A stretch of DNA of 64,000 nucleotides from Burkholderia contaminans (GCF_029633825.1 NZ_CP090641.1:1426001-1490000); one strand, 5' to 3'; positions 44,927 through 54,247 are shown, counted from the first letter of the stretch. Translations and numbers: made by a program. The notes: generated from the sequence alone by a model not told the origin.

Positions 44927-44944
44927 GAATATGACGAACTATTC
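44927..44944. promoter_or_regulatory. Candidate TetR operator between OMT and tetR
   Basis: GAATA - 8 bases - TATTC inverted repeat in the gap between the divergent methyltransferase and TetR genes, overlapping a TAGAAT that could be the -10 of tetR. This is the only palindrome there and supports the TetR start at 44976 rather than 44931. Confidence 0.5.
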
Positions 44945-44975
44945 AGGTTTTACTATTCGCATTGGCCAGCCGCTC

Positions 44976-45608
44976 ATGACCGACCGCCCGAACGCCCGGA
45001 TTGCCACGCGCAAACAGCCTCAGCAGGCTCGCTCGACCCAGCTCGTCGAGGACGTCCTGCAGGCCGCTGTTCAGGTTTTGGCGAGCGAAGGCGCGCAGCG
45101 CTTCACGATGGCGCGGGTTGCCGAGCGCGCCGGCGTGAGCGTCGGCTCGCTGTACCAGTACTTCCCGAACAAGGCGGCCGTGCTGTTCCGGCTGCAGCAT
45201 GACGAGTGGCGGCAGACGGCCGAGATGCTGCGCGGGATGCTGGAGGACGTGAACCGGACCCCGCCCGAGCGGCTGCGCACGGCCGTTCACGCGTTCATCC
45301 GTTCGGAATGCGACGAGGCGCGGATGCGCATCGCACTCGACGACGCCGCGCCGCTCTATCGCAACGCGCCCGAGGCACACGAAGCGAAGGCCGCCGGCAA
45401 CCGCATCTTTCAGGCGTTCATGCGCGAGGCGCTGCCCGATGCACCGGACGCCACGCGCGAACTGGCATGCGACCTGATCACCACCACGCTCACCGCGGCC
45501 GGCAAGGCGTTCTCGGAAAGCGAGCGCTCGCCCGATGAAATCGACGCGTATTCGAACGCGATGGCCGACATGTTCCGCGCCTATCTCGACCGTCTCGCGC
45601 ACAATTGA
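44976..45608 (+). CDS. TetR-family regulator
   Basis: Repressor of 210 residues. Helix-turn-helix FTMARVAERAGVSVGSLYQY followed by FPNKAAVLFRL, then the TetR C-terminal ligand domain. Start placed at ATG 44976 (MTDRPNARIATRKQPQQARS); an in-frame ATG at 44931 would lie inside the candidate operator. Divergent from the O-methyltransferase gene, which is its likely target. Confidence 0.87.
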   Translation: MTDRPNARIATRKQPQQARSTQLVEDVLQAAVQVLASEGAQRFTMARVAERAGVSVGSLYQYFPNKAAVLFRLQHDEWRQTAEMLRGMLEDVNRTPPERLRTAVHAFIRSECDEARMRIALDDAAPLYRNAPEAHEAKAAGNRIFQAFMREALPDAPDATRELACDLITTTLTAAGKAFSESERSPDEIDAYSNAMADMFRAYLDRLAHN

Positions 45609-46136
45609 GGCCGGGGCGACGACGAAAACCGCCCCTGCGCGATCGCGCCATCGTCCGAATGCAGGTTGCGCGCGACGGCGCCCCCCGCCACCGGCCCCTG
45701 TTTCCACCGGCCTGGCCGGCCATCATGAAAGACACTTGTAATTTTCGATGCATCTCCCGCTTCCCCCTGCCCGTCGACTCCGCATTCAAATAATCGCCTT
45801 AACGGATTCGAACTAGGCGTATACACGCGTGTCGACACGACGAAGCCCCGTTGCACGCCGATATAAGCGCTGAGACATGCGCTGCATGCTCTTCCCCCAA
45901 TGGGACGTGATGGGCCGTTCGCCTAACCTTCGCTACGGCAAAGCACACGTGACGGGGTCGACACCACAACGCGTCGCACGACGCGACACCCTCGCGATCG
46001 TTTCGATTCGCACGTAACGACACGGATCACGCGTCATTCGTCCCCACGACGTTGCCGACAATCCCAACTAGATACGAGACACCCTGACGACGGTTCGCTA
46101 CGGGCCGTTTCAGCATGCTGATAAAGGAGCAAGCTC
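45609..46136. other. Gap upstream of the purine permease
   Basis: 528 bases without a supported gene. It should hold the permease promoter and leader. The only clear repeat is a 12-base perfect palindrome CGTGTCGACACG at 45828-45839. I looked for the conserved core of a purine riboswitch and did not find it. Confidence 0.4.
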
Positions 46137-47525
46137 ATGAGTGATACCCCGGTGCAGCCGACGGTCGGCGTCGGCGCGGAAGAAACTGACTTTGGCACCA
46201 AGGGAGTCATCGACCGGTACTTCGGCATTTCGTCGCGCGGCAGCACGCAGCGCCGCGAGATCATTGCCGGCGTCACGACCTTCCTCGCGATGGTCTATTC
46301 CGTGTTCGTCGTGCCCGGCATGTTCGGCAAGGCCGGCTTCGACACGAGCGCCGTGTTCGTCGCGGTCTGCCTCACGACCGCGTTCGGTTCGCTGCTGATG
46401 GGCCTGTGGGCGAAGCTGCCGATCGCGATCGGCTGCGCGATCTCGCTGACCGCGTTCACCGCGTTCGGTCTCGTGCTCGGCAAGGGGCTGTCGCCGACGG
46501 TCGCGCTCGGCGCCGTGTTCCTGATGGGCCTCGTGTTCACCGGCATTTCCGTCACCGGCGTGCGTTCGTGGATCCTGCGCAACCTGCCCGCGGGTGTCGC
46601 GCACGGCACCGGCATCGGCATCGGCCTGTTTCTGCTGCTGATCGCATCGAACGACGTCGGCCTCGTGATCAAGAACCCGGGCGCCGGCCTGCCGGTCTCG
46701 CTCGGTCAGATCACCGCGTTCCCGGTCATCATGTCGGTCATCGGCCTCGCCGCGATCTTCGGCCTCGAAAAGCGTCGCGTGCCCGGCGGCATCCTGCTCG
46801 TCGTGATCGCGATCTCGATCTTCGGCCTGATCTTCGATCCGGGCGTGAAGTACCACGGCATCTTCGCGCTGCCGTCGCTGAGCGCACCGGGCCATGCGTC
46901 GCTGATCGGTGCGATGGACATCAAGGGCGCGCTGTCGATGGCCGTGCTGCCGAGCGTGCTGGCGCTGGTGATGACCGCGGTGTTCGACGCGACCGGCACG
47001 ATCCGCGCAGTGGCGGGCCAGGCCGGCCAGCTCGACGAGAACGGCCGCATCATCAACGGCGGCCGTGCGCTGACCGCGGATTCGCTCAGCTCGATCTTCT
47101 CCGGCTTCCTTGGCGGTGCACCGGCGGCGGCCTACATCGAGTCGAGCGTCGGCGTGGCCGCCGGCGCGAAGACGGGCCTCGCGGCTGCCGTGGTCGGCCT
47201 GCTGTTCCTCGTCGTGATGTTCTTCTCGCCGCTCGCGGGCCTCGTGCCGTCGTACGCCACCGCACCGGCGCTGATGTACGTCGGCCTGCTGATGCTCGGC
47301 AGCGTGAGCAAGCTGCACATGGACGACATGGTCGACGCGATGTCGGGCCTCGTGTGCGCGGTGTTCATCGTGCTGACCGCGAACATCGTGACGGGCATCA
47401 TGCTCGGCTTCTCGACGCTCGTGATCGGCCGCATCGCCAGCGGCGAATTCCGCAAGCTCAACGTCGGCACCGTGCTCATCGCAGCCGTGCTCGTCACGTT
47501 CTATCTCGGCGGCTGGGCGATCTGA
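46137..47525 (+). CDS. NCS2/AzgA-family purine permease
   Basis: Inner-membrane purine:H+ symporter of 462 residues, AzgA-like branch (hypoxanthine/adenine/guanine; PurP, GhxP relatives). [20 protein letters not shown] near the start, [16 protein letters not shown], and [20 protein letters not shown] near residue 320 are the family signatures. Start at ATG 46137, 8 bases after AAAGGAG. It has a strong terminator and stands as a single-gene unit. Confidence 0.93.
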   Translation: MSDTPVQPTVGVGAEETDFGTKGVIDRYFGISSRGSTQRREIIAGVTTFLAMVYSVFVVPGMFGKAGFDTSAVFVAVCLTTAFGSLLMGLWAKLPIAIGCAISLTAFTAFGLVLGKGLSPTVALGAVFLMGLVFTGISVTGVRSWILRNLPAGVAHGTGIGIGLFLLLIASNDVGLVIKNPGAGLPVSLGQITAFPVIMSVIGLAAIFGLEKRRVPGGILLVVIAISIFGLIFDPGVKYHGIFALPSLSAPGHASLIGAMDIKGALSMAVLPSVLALVMTAVFDATGTIRAVAGQAGQLDENGRIINGGRALTADSLSSIFSGFLGGAPAAAYIESSVGVAAGAKTGLAAAVVGLLFLVVMFFSPLAGLVPSYATAPALMYVGLLMLGSVSKLHMDDMVDAMSGLVCAVFIVLTANIVTGIMLGFSTLVIGRIASGEFRKLNVGTVLIAAVLVTFYLGGWAI

Positions 47526-47614
47526 CCGCGAATCGTGCGCGACGTCGCCGGCAGAAGGACGGCGCGCATCGGGACGACATCGTCTCCTCCACCATCATCG
47601 TCGATGGTCTCCAG

Positions 47615-47645
47615 GCCTGGGAACGCGAGTTTCCAGGCTTTTTTT
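47615..47645 (+). terminator. Rho-independent terminator after purine permease
   Basis: GCCTGGGAA - loop - TTTCCAGGC stem (one mismatch) followed by seven T, about 90 bases past the permease stop. Confidence 0.85.
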
Positions 47646-47739
47646 GTCGATGCGGCGCAGTGCGACTGCGTATCACGGAAACGGCGCGGCGCGAATCCGC
47701 CCCCGGTGCTACGATCGGGCTTTGCCTTCAGGAGCCCCC

Positions 47740-48333
47740 ATGAACGCGCTCGGCATCGTCTCCGAATCGAGCACCCGGACGTCGGCGCACAAGCCGCCGT
47801 TCATCCCGTCGTTCGGCTTCCACGAAGTGCACGAATCGAAGCCGATCGAGGCCGCGCCGGCGCGCATCATCGACACGGTCACCACGCTCGACATGCGCAC
47901 GGATCCGATCGTCGACGCCCTGCTCAACGTCCGCGAATTCCCGACGGCCGTTGCCGCGTCGCTGCGCCACGGCACCCCGCGCGGCGAACGCGAACGCTTC
48001 GGCCTCCACGCGTTCACGCCGCTGCGTCGCGACGAAACATCAGTGTCGCTCGGCCTGATCGGCCGCTTCTGGCGCCCCGACCTCGGCGTGCTGAAGATCG
48101 CCGACACAGCCGCATTCGTGCAGCACGACGACCCGCGCGATGCGAAGCTCGTGCTCCGCTTCGAAGTCGTCGGGCTCGCGTCGGGTGCGCACCTGCTGCG
48201 CACCGAAACCTTCGTGCATTGCCCGACCGCTCGCACGCGGCTGCTGTTCATGCCGTACTGGCTCGCGATCCGGATGGCGAGCGGCTGGATTCGGCGCCGC
48301 ACGCTGACGGCTGTCGAAATGGCGCTGGCGTAG
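47740..48333 (+). CDS. Conserved hypothetical protein
   Basis: Protein of 197 residues with no motif I can name with confidence. The second half has a strand-rich pattern (GLIGRFWRPDLGVLKIADT, then LRFEVVGLASGAHLLRTETF) like START/SRPBCC-type or DUF2867-like ligand-binding folds. It has no signal peptide. ATG 47740 is preceded by GGAG. It lies alone behind a terminator and before a same-strand LysR gene. Confidence 0.7.
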   Translation: MNALGIVSESSTRTSAHKPPFIPSFGFHEVHESKPIEAAPARIIDTVTTLDMRTDPIVDALLNVREFPTAVAASLRHGTPRGERERFGLHAFTPLRRDETSVSLGLIGRFWRPDLGVLKIADTAAFVQHDDPRDAKLVLRFEVVGLASGAHLLRTETFVHCPTARTRLLFMPYWLAIRMASGWIRRRTLTAVEMALA

Positions 48334-48540
48334 GGCCTCGCCGCACCTGCCATTGCGGCACGCGCGGGCTACCCGCGTCAAAACGGCTTGATCACGACGA
48401 GCCCGACGACGATCGCAGTCACGGCTCGCCATACCTCGCCCTGTCGGCACATAACCCTGCGCACGCAACCGTCAGGATCGCTACCGAATGCCGCCACCCC
48501 CCATCGCCCGCCCCAGCATCGCGCCAACCGGACCCGATCG

Positions 48541-49461
48541 ATGACCCGCATCCGCAACCCCCTGAACCTCGCGCAGCTCCAGGCGTTCGTCTCCGCCGCG
48601 CATCACAAGAGCCTGCGCGCCGCCGCGCGCGAACTCGGCGTCACGCAGCCCGCGATCACGCATACGATCCGCGAGCTCGAAACCGCGCTCAACGCGGAGC
48701 TGCTCGCGCGCAGCGTGCGCGGCGTCGAGCTGACCGTGTGCGGCCATGCGCTGCTGCCGCGCGCCGAGCAACTGCTCGGCGATATCCGCCGCACGGTCGA
48801 GGCCGTCGAGCAGGTGAAAGGCGAGATGTCGGGGCGCGTGGCGGTCGGCACGATGCCGTCGATCGCGCTGACCGCGCTGCCGCGCGCGGTGACGGCGTTC
48901 CGCCAGTCGATGCCGAACGTGAGCCTGCATCTCGAGGAAATGACTGTGCCCGACGCGCTCGCGCAGTTGCGCAACGGCACGCTCGACATCGCTGCGATGC
49001 ACCACGTGCCGGCGCTCGACCGCGATTTCACGCAATTGCCGCTGCTGTCGACCGAATTCACCGTCGTGATGCGCGACGGCCACCCGCTTGCGCATGCGCG
49101 CCGGTTAGAGGAATTGCTCGATGCCGAGTGGATCGTCACCGTGGGCGCCGAGCAGTTTCCGCACAGTGTGATGATCGGGATGTTCGAGGCGCACGGGCTG
49201 CCGCTGCCGAAGCGCCTGCTGCGCTCGCCGATGTCGTTCGCGGTGACGCTCGGGCTCGTCGCGCGCTCGGACGTGATCGGCTGCTTCACGCGGCCGCTCG
49301 CCGAGATGGTCGCGCCGCTGGGCATCCGCACGGCCGAACTCGACGAAAGCATGCCGCGCTTCGACCTGTCGATCATCGCGCGGCGCGACCTGCTGCCCAC
49401 GCCCGCCGTCACGCGATTCGTCACGTGCCTGCAGCGCGCGGTCAACGAAACGCTCGGCTGA
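48541..49461 (+). CDS. LysR-family regulator
   Basis: LysR-type regulator of 306 residues. Helix-turn-helix LAQLQAFVSAAHHKSLRAAA, then TQPAITHTIRELETALNAEL; effector domain from about residue 92. It resembles the CbbR/GbpR-like group with residues SFAVTLGLVARSDVIG in the second lobe. Start at ATG 48541; the upstream extension is GC-rich read-through. No divergent partner; target unknown. The next gene on the same strand is a HisJ-like binding protein after 226 bases. Confidence 0.88.
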   Translation: MTRIRNPLNLAQLQAFVSAAHHKSLRAAARELGVTQPAITHTIRELETALNAELLARSVRGVELTVCGHALLPRAEQLLGDIRRTVEAVEQVKGEMSGRVAVGTMPSIALTALPRAVTAFRQSMPNVSLHLEEMTVPDALAQLRNGTLDIAAMHHVPALDRDFTQLPLLSTEFTVVMRDGHPLAHARRLEELLDAEWIVTVGAEQFPHSVMIGMFEAHGLPLPKRLLRSPMSFAVTLGLVARSDVIGCFTRPLAEMVAPLGIRTAELDESMPRFDLSIIARRDLLPTPAVTRFVTCLQRAVNETLG

Positions 49462-49687
49462 ATCGTTCCTGTGTCTGAAACGGCGACGCCCGTCACGCGC
49501 CGCCGCCGGGCCCGGTATCGGGGCTTGTCCTAGGCGCCCTGCCGGTATTTTGTCTTGATAATCTTCCGCACGTCGCGCGCCCGCATCGGGTGGGCGAAAC
49601 GGACAGCCTGTCGCGAAGCCGCGCCGGGCCGAAGGCTTACGGCGCGGCACAACCGCGCACCCATCGAACAAAACGAGGAGTCACCGA

Positions 49688-50470
49688 GTGAAAAAGATTC
49701 TTGCGGCTGTGACCGTAGCCCTGCTGGCCGTATCGGCAGGCACCGCGTATGCGAAGGACTGGACGACCGTGCGGTTCGGCGTCGACGCAAGCTACCCGCC
49801 TTTCGAATCGAAAGGCGCTGACGGCAAGGTGGTCGGGTTCGACGTCGACCTCGGCAACGAAATCTGCCGCCGCATGAACGCGAAGTGCGTGTGGATCGAA
49901 AACGACTTCGACGGGATGATTCCGGCACTGAAGGCCCGCAAGTTCGACGGCGTGCTGTCGTCGATGTCGATGACGCCGGCGCGCGAGGAACAGATCGCCT
50001 TCTCGGCGAAGCTGTTCAACACGCCGACGCGCCTCGTCACGAAGAAGGGCACCGGCCTGCAGCCGACGGCCGAATCGCTGAAGGGCAAGTCGGTCGGCGT
50101 CGAGCAGGGCACGATCCAGGAGACCTATGCGAAGACGTACTGGGCGTCGAAGGGCGTGAACGTCGTGCCTTACCAGAACCAGGACCAGGTCTACGCCGAC
50201 CTGATCTCGGGCCGTCTGGACGGTGCGCTGCAGGACGCGGTGCAGGCTGAGATCGGCTTCCTGAAGACCCCGCGCGGCGCGAACTTCGATTTCGCCGGCA
50301 AGGACATCGACGATCCGAAGACGCTCGGCAACGGCGCCGGCATCGGCCTGCGCAAGGAAGACACCGACCTGAAGGCGAAGATCGACGGCGCGATCGCCGG
50401 CATGCGCAAGGACGGCACGTACGACAAGATCGCGAAGAAGTACTTCGATTTCGACGTCTACGGCAAGTAA
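49688..50470 (+). CDS. Basic amino-acid ABC substrate-binding protein (HisJ/ArgT-like)
   Basis: Periplasmic binding protein of 260 residues for arginine, lysine, ornithine or histidine. Signal peptide MKKILAAVTVALLAVSAGTA then YAKDW; VRFGVDASYPPFESKGADGK and VGFDVDLGNEICRRMNAKCV are the family start, and Asp in LDGALQDAVQA is the expected ligand contact. Starts with GTG at 49688, 7 bases after GAGGAG. Followed by a strong terminator, with no permease or ATPase gene adjacent: an orphan binding protein. Confidence 0.9.
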   Translation: MKKILAAVTVALLAVSAGTAYAKDWTTVRFGVDASYPPFESKGADGKVVGFDVDLGNEICRRMNAKCVWIENDFDGMIPALKARKFDGVLSSMSMTPAREEQIAFSAKLFNTPTRLVTKKGTGLQPTAESLKGKSVGVEQGTIQETYAKTYWASKGVNVVPYQNQDQVYADLISGRLDGALQDAVQAEIGFLKTPRGANFDFAGKDIDDPKTLGNGAGIGLRKEDTDLKAKIDGAIAGMRKDGTYDKIAKKYFDFDVYGK

Positions 50471-50504
50471 ACCGCCAGCCAAGCGCACGCTTCGCTTCGG
50501 CACG

Positions 50505-50534
50505 AACGGGCTCCGCAAGGAGCCCGTTTTTTTT
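50505..50534 (+). terminator. Rho-independent terminator after HisJ-like gene
   Basis: AACGGGCTCC - GCAA - GGAGCCCGTT, a perfect 10-bp stem followed by T-run; 34 bases past the stop codon. Confidence 0.92.
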
Positions 50535-50578
50535 CGCCGGCGGCGCCGGCAGCGTTATTTTTTCCGCCCCAACCTGAT

Positions 50579-50595
50579 GATTCTCAACGAGAATC
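50579..50595. promoter_or_regulatory. Palindrome upstream of the AspA-like gene
   Basis: GATTCTC - AAC - GAGAATC, a perfect 7-3-7 inverted repeat, 100 bases before the gene start. It looks like an operator; the regulator is unknown. There is a loose resemblance to Fur-like GAGAATC half-sites. Confidence 0.5.
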
Positions 50596-50695
50596 GGCGC
50601 GCTCTGGCGCCGGTTTGATGGCGGCGAGGAAGGCAACGTACAATCGATCTTCCACGCACACCGGATCATTCGCGGCTGCGCCGCACTCCCCCATC

Positions 50696-51811
50696 ATGCA
50701 AACGCAGACCCATCCGCTGATTTCCCCCGCCGTCGGTACCGAACGCCAGATCACGAGCTTTCACTACGGCCCGCGCGGCGGCAAGAAGGTCTATATCCAG
50801 TCGTCGCTGCACGCGGACGAACTGCCCGGCATGCTGGTCGCCACGCTGCTGCGCCGCAAGATCGCCGCGCTCGAGACGGCCGGCAAGCTGCGCGGCGAAG
50901 TCGTCATCGTGCCCGTGCCGAACCCGATCGGCCTGTCGCAACACGTGTTCGGCGATCACCTCGGCCGCTTCGAGCTCGGCTCGATGCAGAACTTCAACCG
51001 CAATTTCTACGATCTCGCGGCGCTCGTGCTGCCGCGTGTCGAACACCGCCTGACGAACGACGCGCAGCACAACCTCGTCGCCGTGCGCGCCGCGATGCGC
51101 GAAGCGCTCGACGAGCAGAAGCCGCGCACCGAGCTCGACTCGCAGCGCCTCGCACTGCAGAAGCTGTCGTTCGACGCCGACATCGTGCTCGACCTGCACT
51201 GCGACAGCGATGCGGTGATGCACCTCTACACGAATCCCGATCTGTGGCCGGACGTCGAGCCGCTGTCGCGCTACCTCGACGCACAGGCGTCGCTGCTCGC
51301 GCTGAATTCGGTCGGCAACCCGTTCGACGAAATCCACAGCTTCTGCTGGTCGGACCTGCGCAACCGCTTCGGCGACCGCTTCCCGATCCCGAACGGCGCG
51401 ATTTCCGTCACGATCGAACTGCGCAGCGAGCGCGACGTGTCGTACGAGTTCGCCGAAAAGGACGCACAGGCGATCGTCGAATACCTGACCGAGCGCGGTG
51501 TCGTCGACGGCACGCCGGCGCCGCTGCCGCCGCTTGCCCATCCGGCCACGCCGCTCGCGGGCACCGATCCGCTCGTCGCGCCGGTGTCGGGCGTGATCGT
51601 GTTCCGCACGCCGGTCGGCGTGATGATCGAGGCCGGCCAGGCCGTGGCCGACATCGTCGATCCGCTGACCGATCGCGTTGTCACGCTGAAGAGCAGCGTG
51701 TCGGGCGTGCTGTACGCGCGCCAGATCGTGCGCTTCGCGACGGCCGGCATGGAGGTCGCGCGCATTGCCGGCGCGACCGCGATCCGCACCGGTTCGCTGC
51801 TGTCGGCCTGA
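50696..51811 (+). CDS. Succinylglutamate desuccinylase/aspartoacylase-family protein
   Basis: Zinc-dependent M14-like hydrolase of 371 residues of the AstE/AspA family. Zinc ligands His39 and Glu42 in SSLHADELPGM and His168 in VLDLHCDSD. A C-terminal biotinyl-lipoyl-like beta domain (APVSGVIVFRTPVGVMIEAG, then QAVADIVDPLTD) follows from about residue 290. Such proteins hydrolyse N-acyl amino acids; the exact substrate is unknown. It follows the HisJ-like gene after a terminator. Start at ATG 50696 (MQTQTHPLISP). Confidence 0.88.
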   Translation: MQTQTHPLISPAVGTERQITSFHYGPRGGKKVYIQSSLHADELPGMLVATLLRRKIAALETAGKLRGEVVIVPVPNPIGLSQHVFGDHLGRFELGSMQNFNRNFYDLAALVLPRVEHRLTNDAQHNLVAVRAAMREALDEQKPRTELDSQRLALQKLSFDADIVLDLHCDSDAVMHLYTNPDLWPDVEPLSRYLDAQASLLALNSVGNPFDEIHSFCWSDLRNRFGDRFPIPNGAISVTIELRSERDVSYEFAEKDAQAIVEYLTERGVVDGTPAPLPPLAHPATPLAGTDPLVAPVSGVIVFRTPVGVMIEAGQAVADIVDPLTDRVVTLKSSVSGVLYARQIVRFATAGMEVARIAGATAIRTGSLLSA

Positions 51812-51869
51812 GCGACCGGCCCGCGTGCCGGAGCACGGCGCGCATCGCGTTCACCCGCCCGCACCAACG

Positions 51870-51895
51870 AAATCGCCCGCTTGCGCGGGCGATTT
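51870..51895 (+). terminator. Hairpin between converging genes
   Basis: AAATCGCCCGC - TTGC - GCGGGCGATTT, a perfect 11-bp stem between the converging AspA-like and metQ genes. The T-run is short on both sides, so it may act as a bidirectional terminator of moderate strength. Confidence 0.75.
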
Positions 51896-51940
51896 GCTTT
51901 CCGGATCGTCGAGATCCGGCCATCCGGTACGTGAAAACGT

Positions 51941-52747
51941 TCAGAACGCCGGTACGATCGCGCCGCCGAACTTCTGGTCGATGAACTTGCGCACGTCGTC
52001 CGATTCATAGGCCGCGACGAGCTTCTTCACCCACGGCTTGTCCTTGTCCTGCGCGCGCACCGCGATCAGGTTCGCGTACGGCCCGCGCAGATCCTCGATC
52101 GCGATCGCATCCTTCACCGGCGTGAGCCCGGCCTTCACCGCGTAGTCGGTGTTGATCGACGCGGCATCGACGTCGGGCAGCGCGCGCGGCAGCTGCGCGG
52201 AATCAAGCTCGACGATCTTGATCTTCTTCGGGTTCTCGGCGATGTCGAGCGGCGTCGCGTTCACGCCGTTCGCGCCGACGCCCGGCTTCAGCTTGATCAC
52301 CCCGTACTTCTGCAGCAGCAACAGCGCGCGGTTGCCGTTCGACGGATCGTTCTGGATCCCGACCTTCGCCCCCACCGGCAAGTCCTTGAGCGACTTGAGC
52401 TTTTTCGAATAGAAACCCATCGGCGCCGTGTACGTGAGCCCGACGTTGACGATCTTGTAGCCGCGCTGCTTGATCTGGCTGTCGAGGAACGGCTGGTGCT
52501 GGAAGCCGTTCGCGTCGAGATCGCCGGCATCGAGCGCCGCGTTCGGCTGCACGTAGTCGTTGAATTCGATGACCTTGATCGCGAGGCCTTCGCGCGCGGC
52601 GACCTTCGTCACCTCGGTCCAGATCTGCGCGTCGGGGCCGCTCATCGTACCGATCTTGAGCGTTTGCGAGTCGGCGTGCGCGCAGGGCGCCGCGAATGCC
52701 AGCGCGGCAGCGAGTGCGCCGAGGCCGGTCAGGAATGAACGTCGCAT
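51941..52747 (-). CDS. metQ: MetQ/NlpA-family methionine-binding protein
   Basis: Periplasmic D/L-methionine binding protein of 268 residues, NlpA family. Signal peptide MRRSFLTGLGALAAALAFAA then PCAHADSQTLKIGTMSG. VIEFNDYVQPNAALDAGDLD, then NGFQHQPFLDSQ and GVGANGVNATPLDIAENPKK are family signatures. Cleavage after AHA is more likely than lipidation because the residues before Cys (A-A-P) are not a normal lipobox. Start at ATG 52747 after AGAGG. No metN or metI is next to it. Confidence 0.9.
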   Translation of the reverse strand: MRRSFLTGLGALAAALAFAAPCAHADSQTLKIGTMSGPDAQIWTEVTKVAAREGLAIKVIEFNDYVQPNAALDAGDLDANGFQHQPFLDSQIKQRGYKIVNVGLTYTAPMGFYSKKLKSLKDLPVGAKVGIQNDPSNGNRALLLLQKYGVIKLKPGVGANGVNATPLDIAENPKKIKIVELDSAQLPRALPDVDAASINTDYAVKAGLTPVKDAIAIEDLRGPYANLIAVRAQDKDKPWVKKLVAAYESDDVRKFIDQKFGGAIVPAF

Positions 52748-53055
52748 GGTGACCTCTTGTCCCGTGTCGTTTGTTGGAACACGGATCGTGGCATGGGGCC
52801 CGAACGCCACCAACCAAGCTTATTTCATGTGCATATTCCTGCTTCCGATCGAATCTCAGTCTGAATCGGTATAACCATCGGCTATACAAGCGGGCAGAAT
52901 TCGGTGTCGCATCGACGCCACACATTCTTCATATGACAGTCGCTGTCATATTCATTACGTGGCCCCTCGATAAAGTTGCCGCCGGTCCGTGAAAGCGCCC
53001 ATAGAGAGCGCCGGAACCGCAACTGGACACGCCATTTATTCGCTCGGAGAATCCT
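52748..53055. promoter_or_regulatory. metQ / porin divergent control region
   Basis: 308 bases between divergent metQ and porin starts. It contains an unusually long perfect palindrome at 52931-52951 and a GTATA - 9 bases - TATAC repeat at 52869-52887. The latter has the shape of a LysR-type site. Confidence 0.5.
52931..52951. promoter_or_regulatory. 21-bp perfect palindrome before the porin gene
   Basis: ATATGACAG - TCG - CTGTCATAT, a 9-3-9 perfect inverted repeat, 104 bases before the porin start. It is very likely a protein-binding operator. I do not recognise the regulator. Confidence 0.65.
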
Positions 53056-54213
53056 TTGAACAAGAAACTGTTGACCATCGCCGTCCTGGCAGCAACGGCC
53101 GGCACGGCGCACGCACAAAGCAGCGTGACCCTGTACGGCGTCATCGATGCCGGTATCAGCTACGTGAACCACAGCAAGACCGCCAACGGCGGTACGGGCA
53201 AGCTGTTCAAGTACGACGACGGCGTTGCCCAGGGCAGCCGTTGGGGCCTGCGCGGCACCGAAGACCTCGGTGGCGGCCTGAAGGCGATCTTCGTGCTCGA
53301 AAACGGCTTCAACAGCGGTAACGGCACGCTCGGCCAGGGTGGCGCGATCTTCGGCCGCCAGGCTTACGTCGGCCTGAGCCAGTCGCAATACGGCACGGTC
53401 ACGTTCGGCCGCCAGTACTCGTTCTCGACCGACATCCTCGGCTCGAACTACTCGACGGGCGGCAACACGGTCGGCGGTAACTACGCTTACCACGTGAACG
53501 ACATCGACCAGCTCACGTCGAGCCGCATCAACAACTCGGTGAAGTTCCAGAGCGCGAACTACTCGGGCTTCACGTTCGGCGCGTTGTACGGCTTCTCGAA
53601 CTCGACGGACTTCGCCGGCGCACCGGCAACGACGACGGGCACGACGACGACGGCAGGCTCGTCGCGCGCATACAGCTTCGGCCTGAACTACGCGAACGGC
53701 CCGTTCTCGCTGGGCGCCGCGTACACGGACATCCGCTTCCCGAGCCAGTCGACGCCGGCCTTCTCGACGACGATCGCGAACATCGCAACGGGCAACGTCC
53801 GCGACCTGCGCACGTACGGCGTCGGTGGCCGCTACGTCTGGGGCCCGGCAACGGCATGGCTGCTGTGGACGCGTACGCAGTTCTCGACCGTGTCGGGCGC
53901 GGGCGGCACGTTCTACAACGCGTATGAAGCAGGCGCGAAGTACGCATTCACGCCGGCTCTGTCGGGTGGCCTCGGCTACACGTACACGAACGCGACGCAA
54001 AGCGGCAACTCGTGGCACTGGAACCAGGTCAACGGTATCGCCGACTACGCACTCAGCAAGCGTACGGACGTGTACGGCCTGGTCGTGTACCAGCAAGCGT
54101 CGGGCAAGGGCGTGCAAGCGCAGATCGGCTCGAGCACGAGCTACTTCAACACGTCGGGCACCGGTTCGAAGAACCAGATCGCCGCACGTATCGGCATCCG
54201 TCACAAGTTCTAA
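53056..54213 (+). CDS. Major outer-membrane porin, OpcP/OmpC type
   Basis: General diffusion porin of 385 residues. Signal peptide MNKKLLTIAVLAATAGTAHA then QSSVTLYGVIDAG; SRWGLRGTEDLGGGLKAIFV; FGRQAYVGLSQSQYGTVTFG; C-terminus ARIGIRHKF. The start is TTG at 53056, 5-6 bases after GGAGA, with no ATG available in the signal region. Two terminator-like hairpins follow. It is richer in Ser, Thr and Gly codons typical of highly expressed genes. Confidence 0.93.
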   Translation: MNKKLLTIAVLAATAGTAHAQSSVTLYGVIDAGISYVNHSKTANGGTGKLFKYDDGVAQGSRWGLRGTEDLGGGLKAIFVLENGFNSGNGTLGQGGAIFGRQAYVGLSQSQYGTVTFGRQYSFSTDILGSNYSTGGNTVGGNYAYHVNDIDQLTSSRINNSVKFQSANYSGFTFGALYGFSNSTDFAGAPATTTGTTTTAGSSRAYSFGLNYANGPFSLGAAYTDIRFPSQSTPAFSTTIANIATGNVRDLRTYGVGGRYVWGPATAWLLWTRTQFSTVSGAGGTFYNAYEAGAKYAFTPALSGGLGYTYTNATQSGNSWHWNQVNGIADYALSKRTDVYGLVVYQQASGKGVQAQIGSSTSYFNTSGTGSKNQIAARIGIRHKF

Positions 54214-54247
54214 AGCATCCGCTTAACTCGCGGATCACGACGGCAAG

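Noticed and set aside
45609..46136. Possible purine riboswitch before the purine permease
   Set aside because: I could not find the conserved three-way junction core sequences, and the leader is GC-rich without the expected loops.
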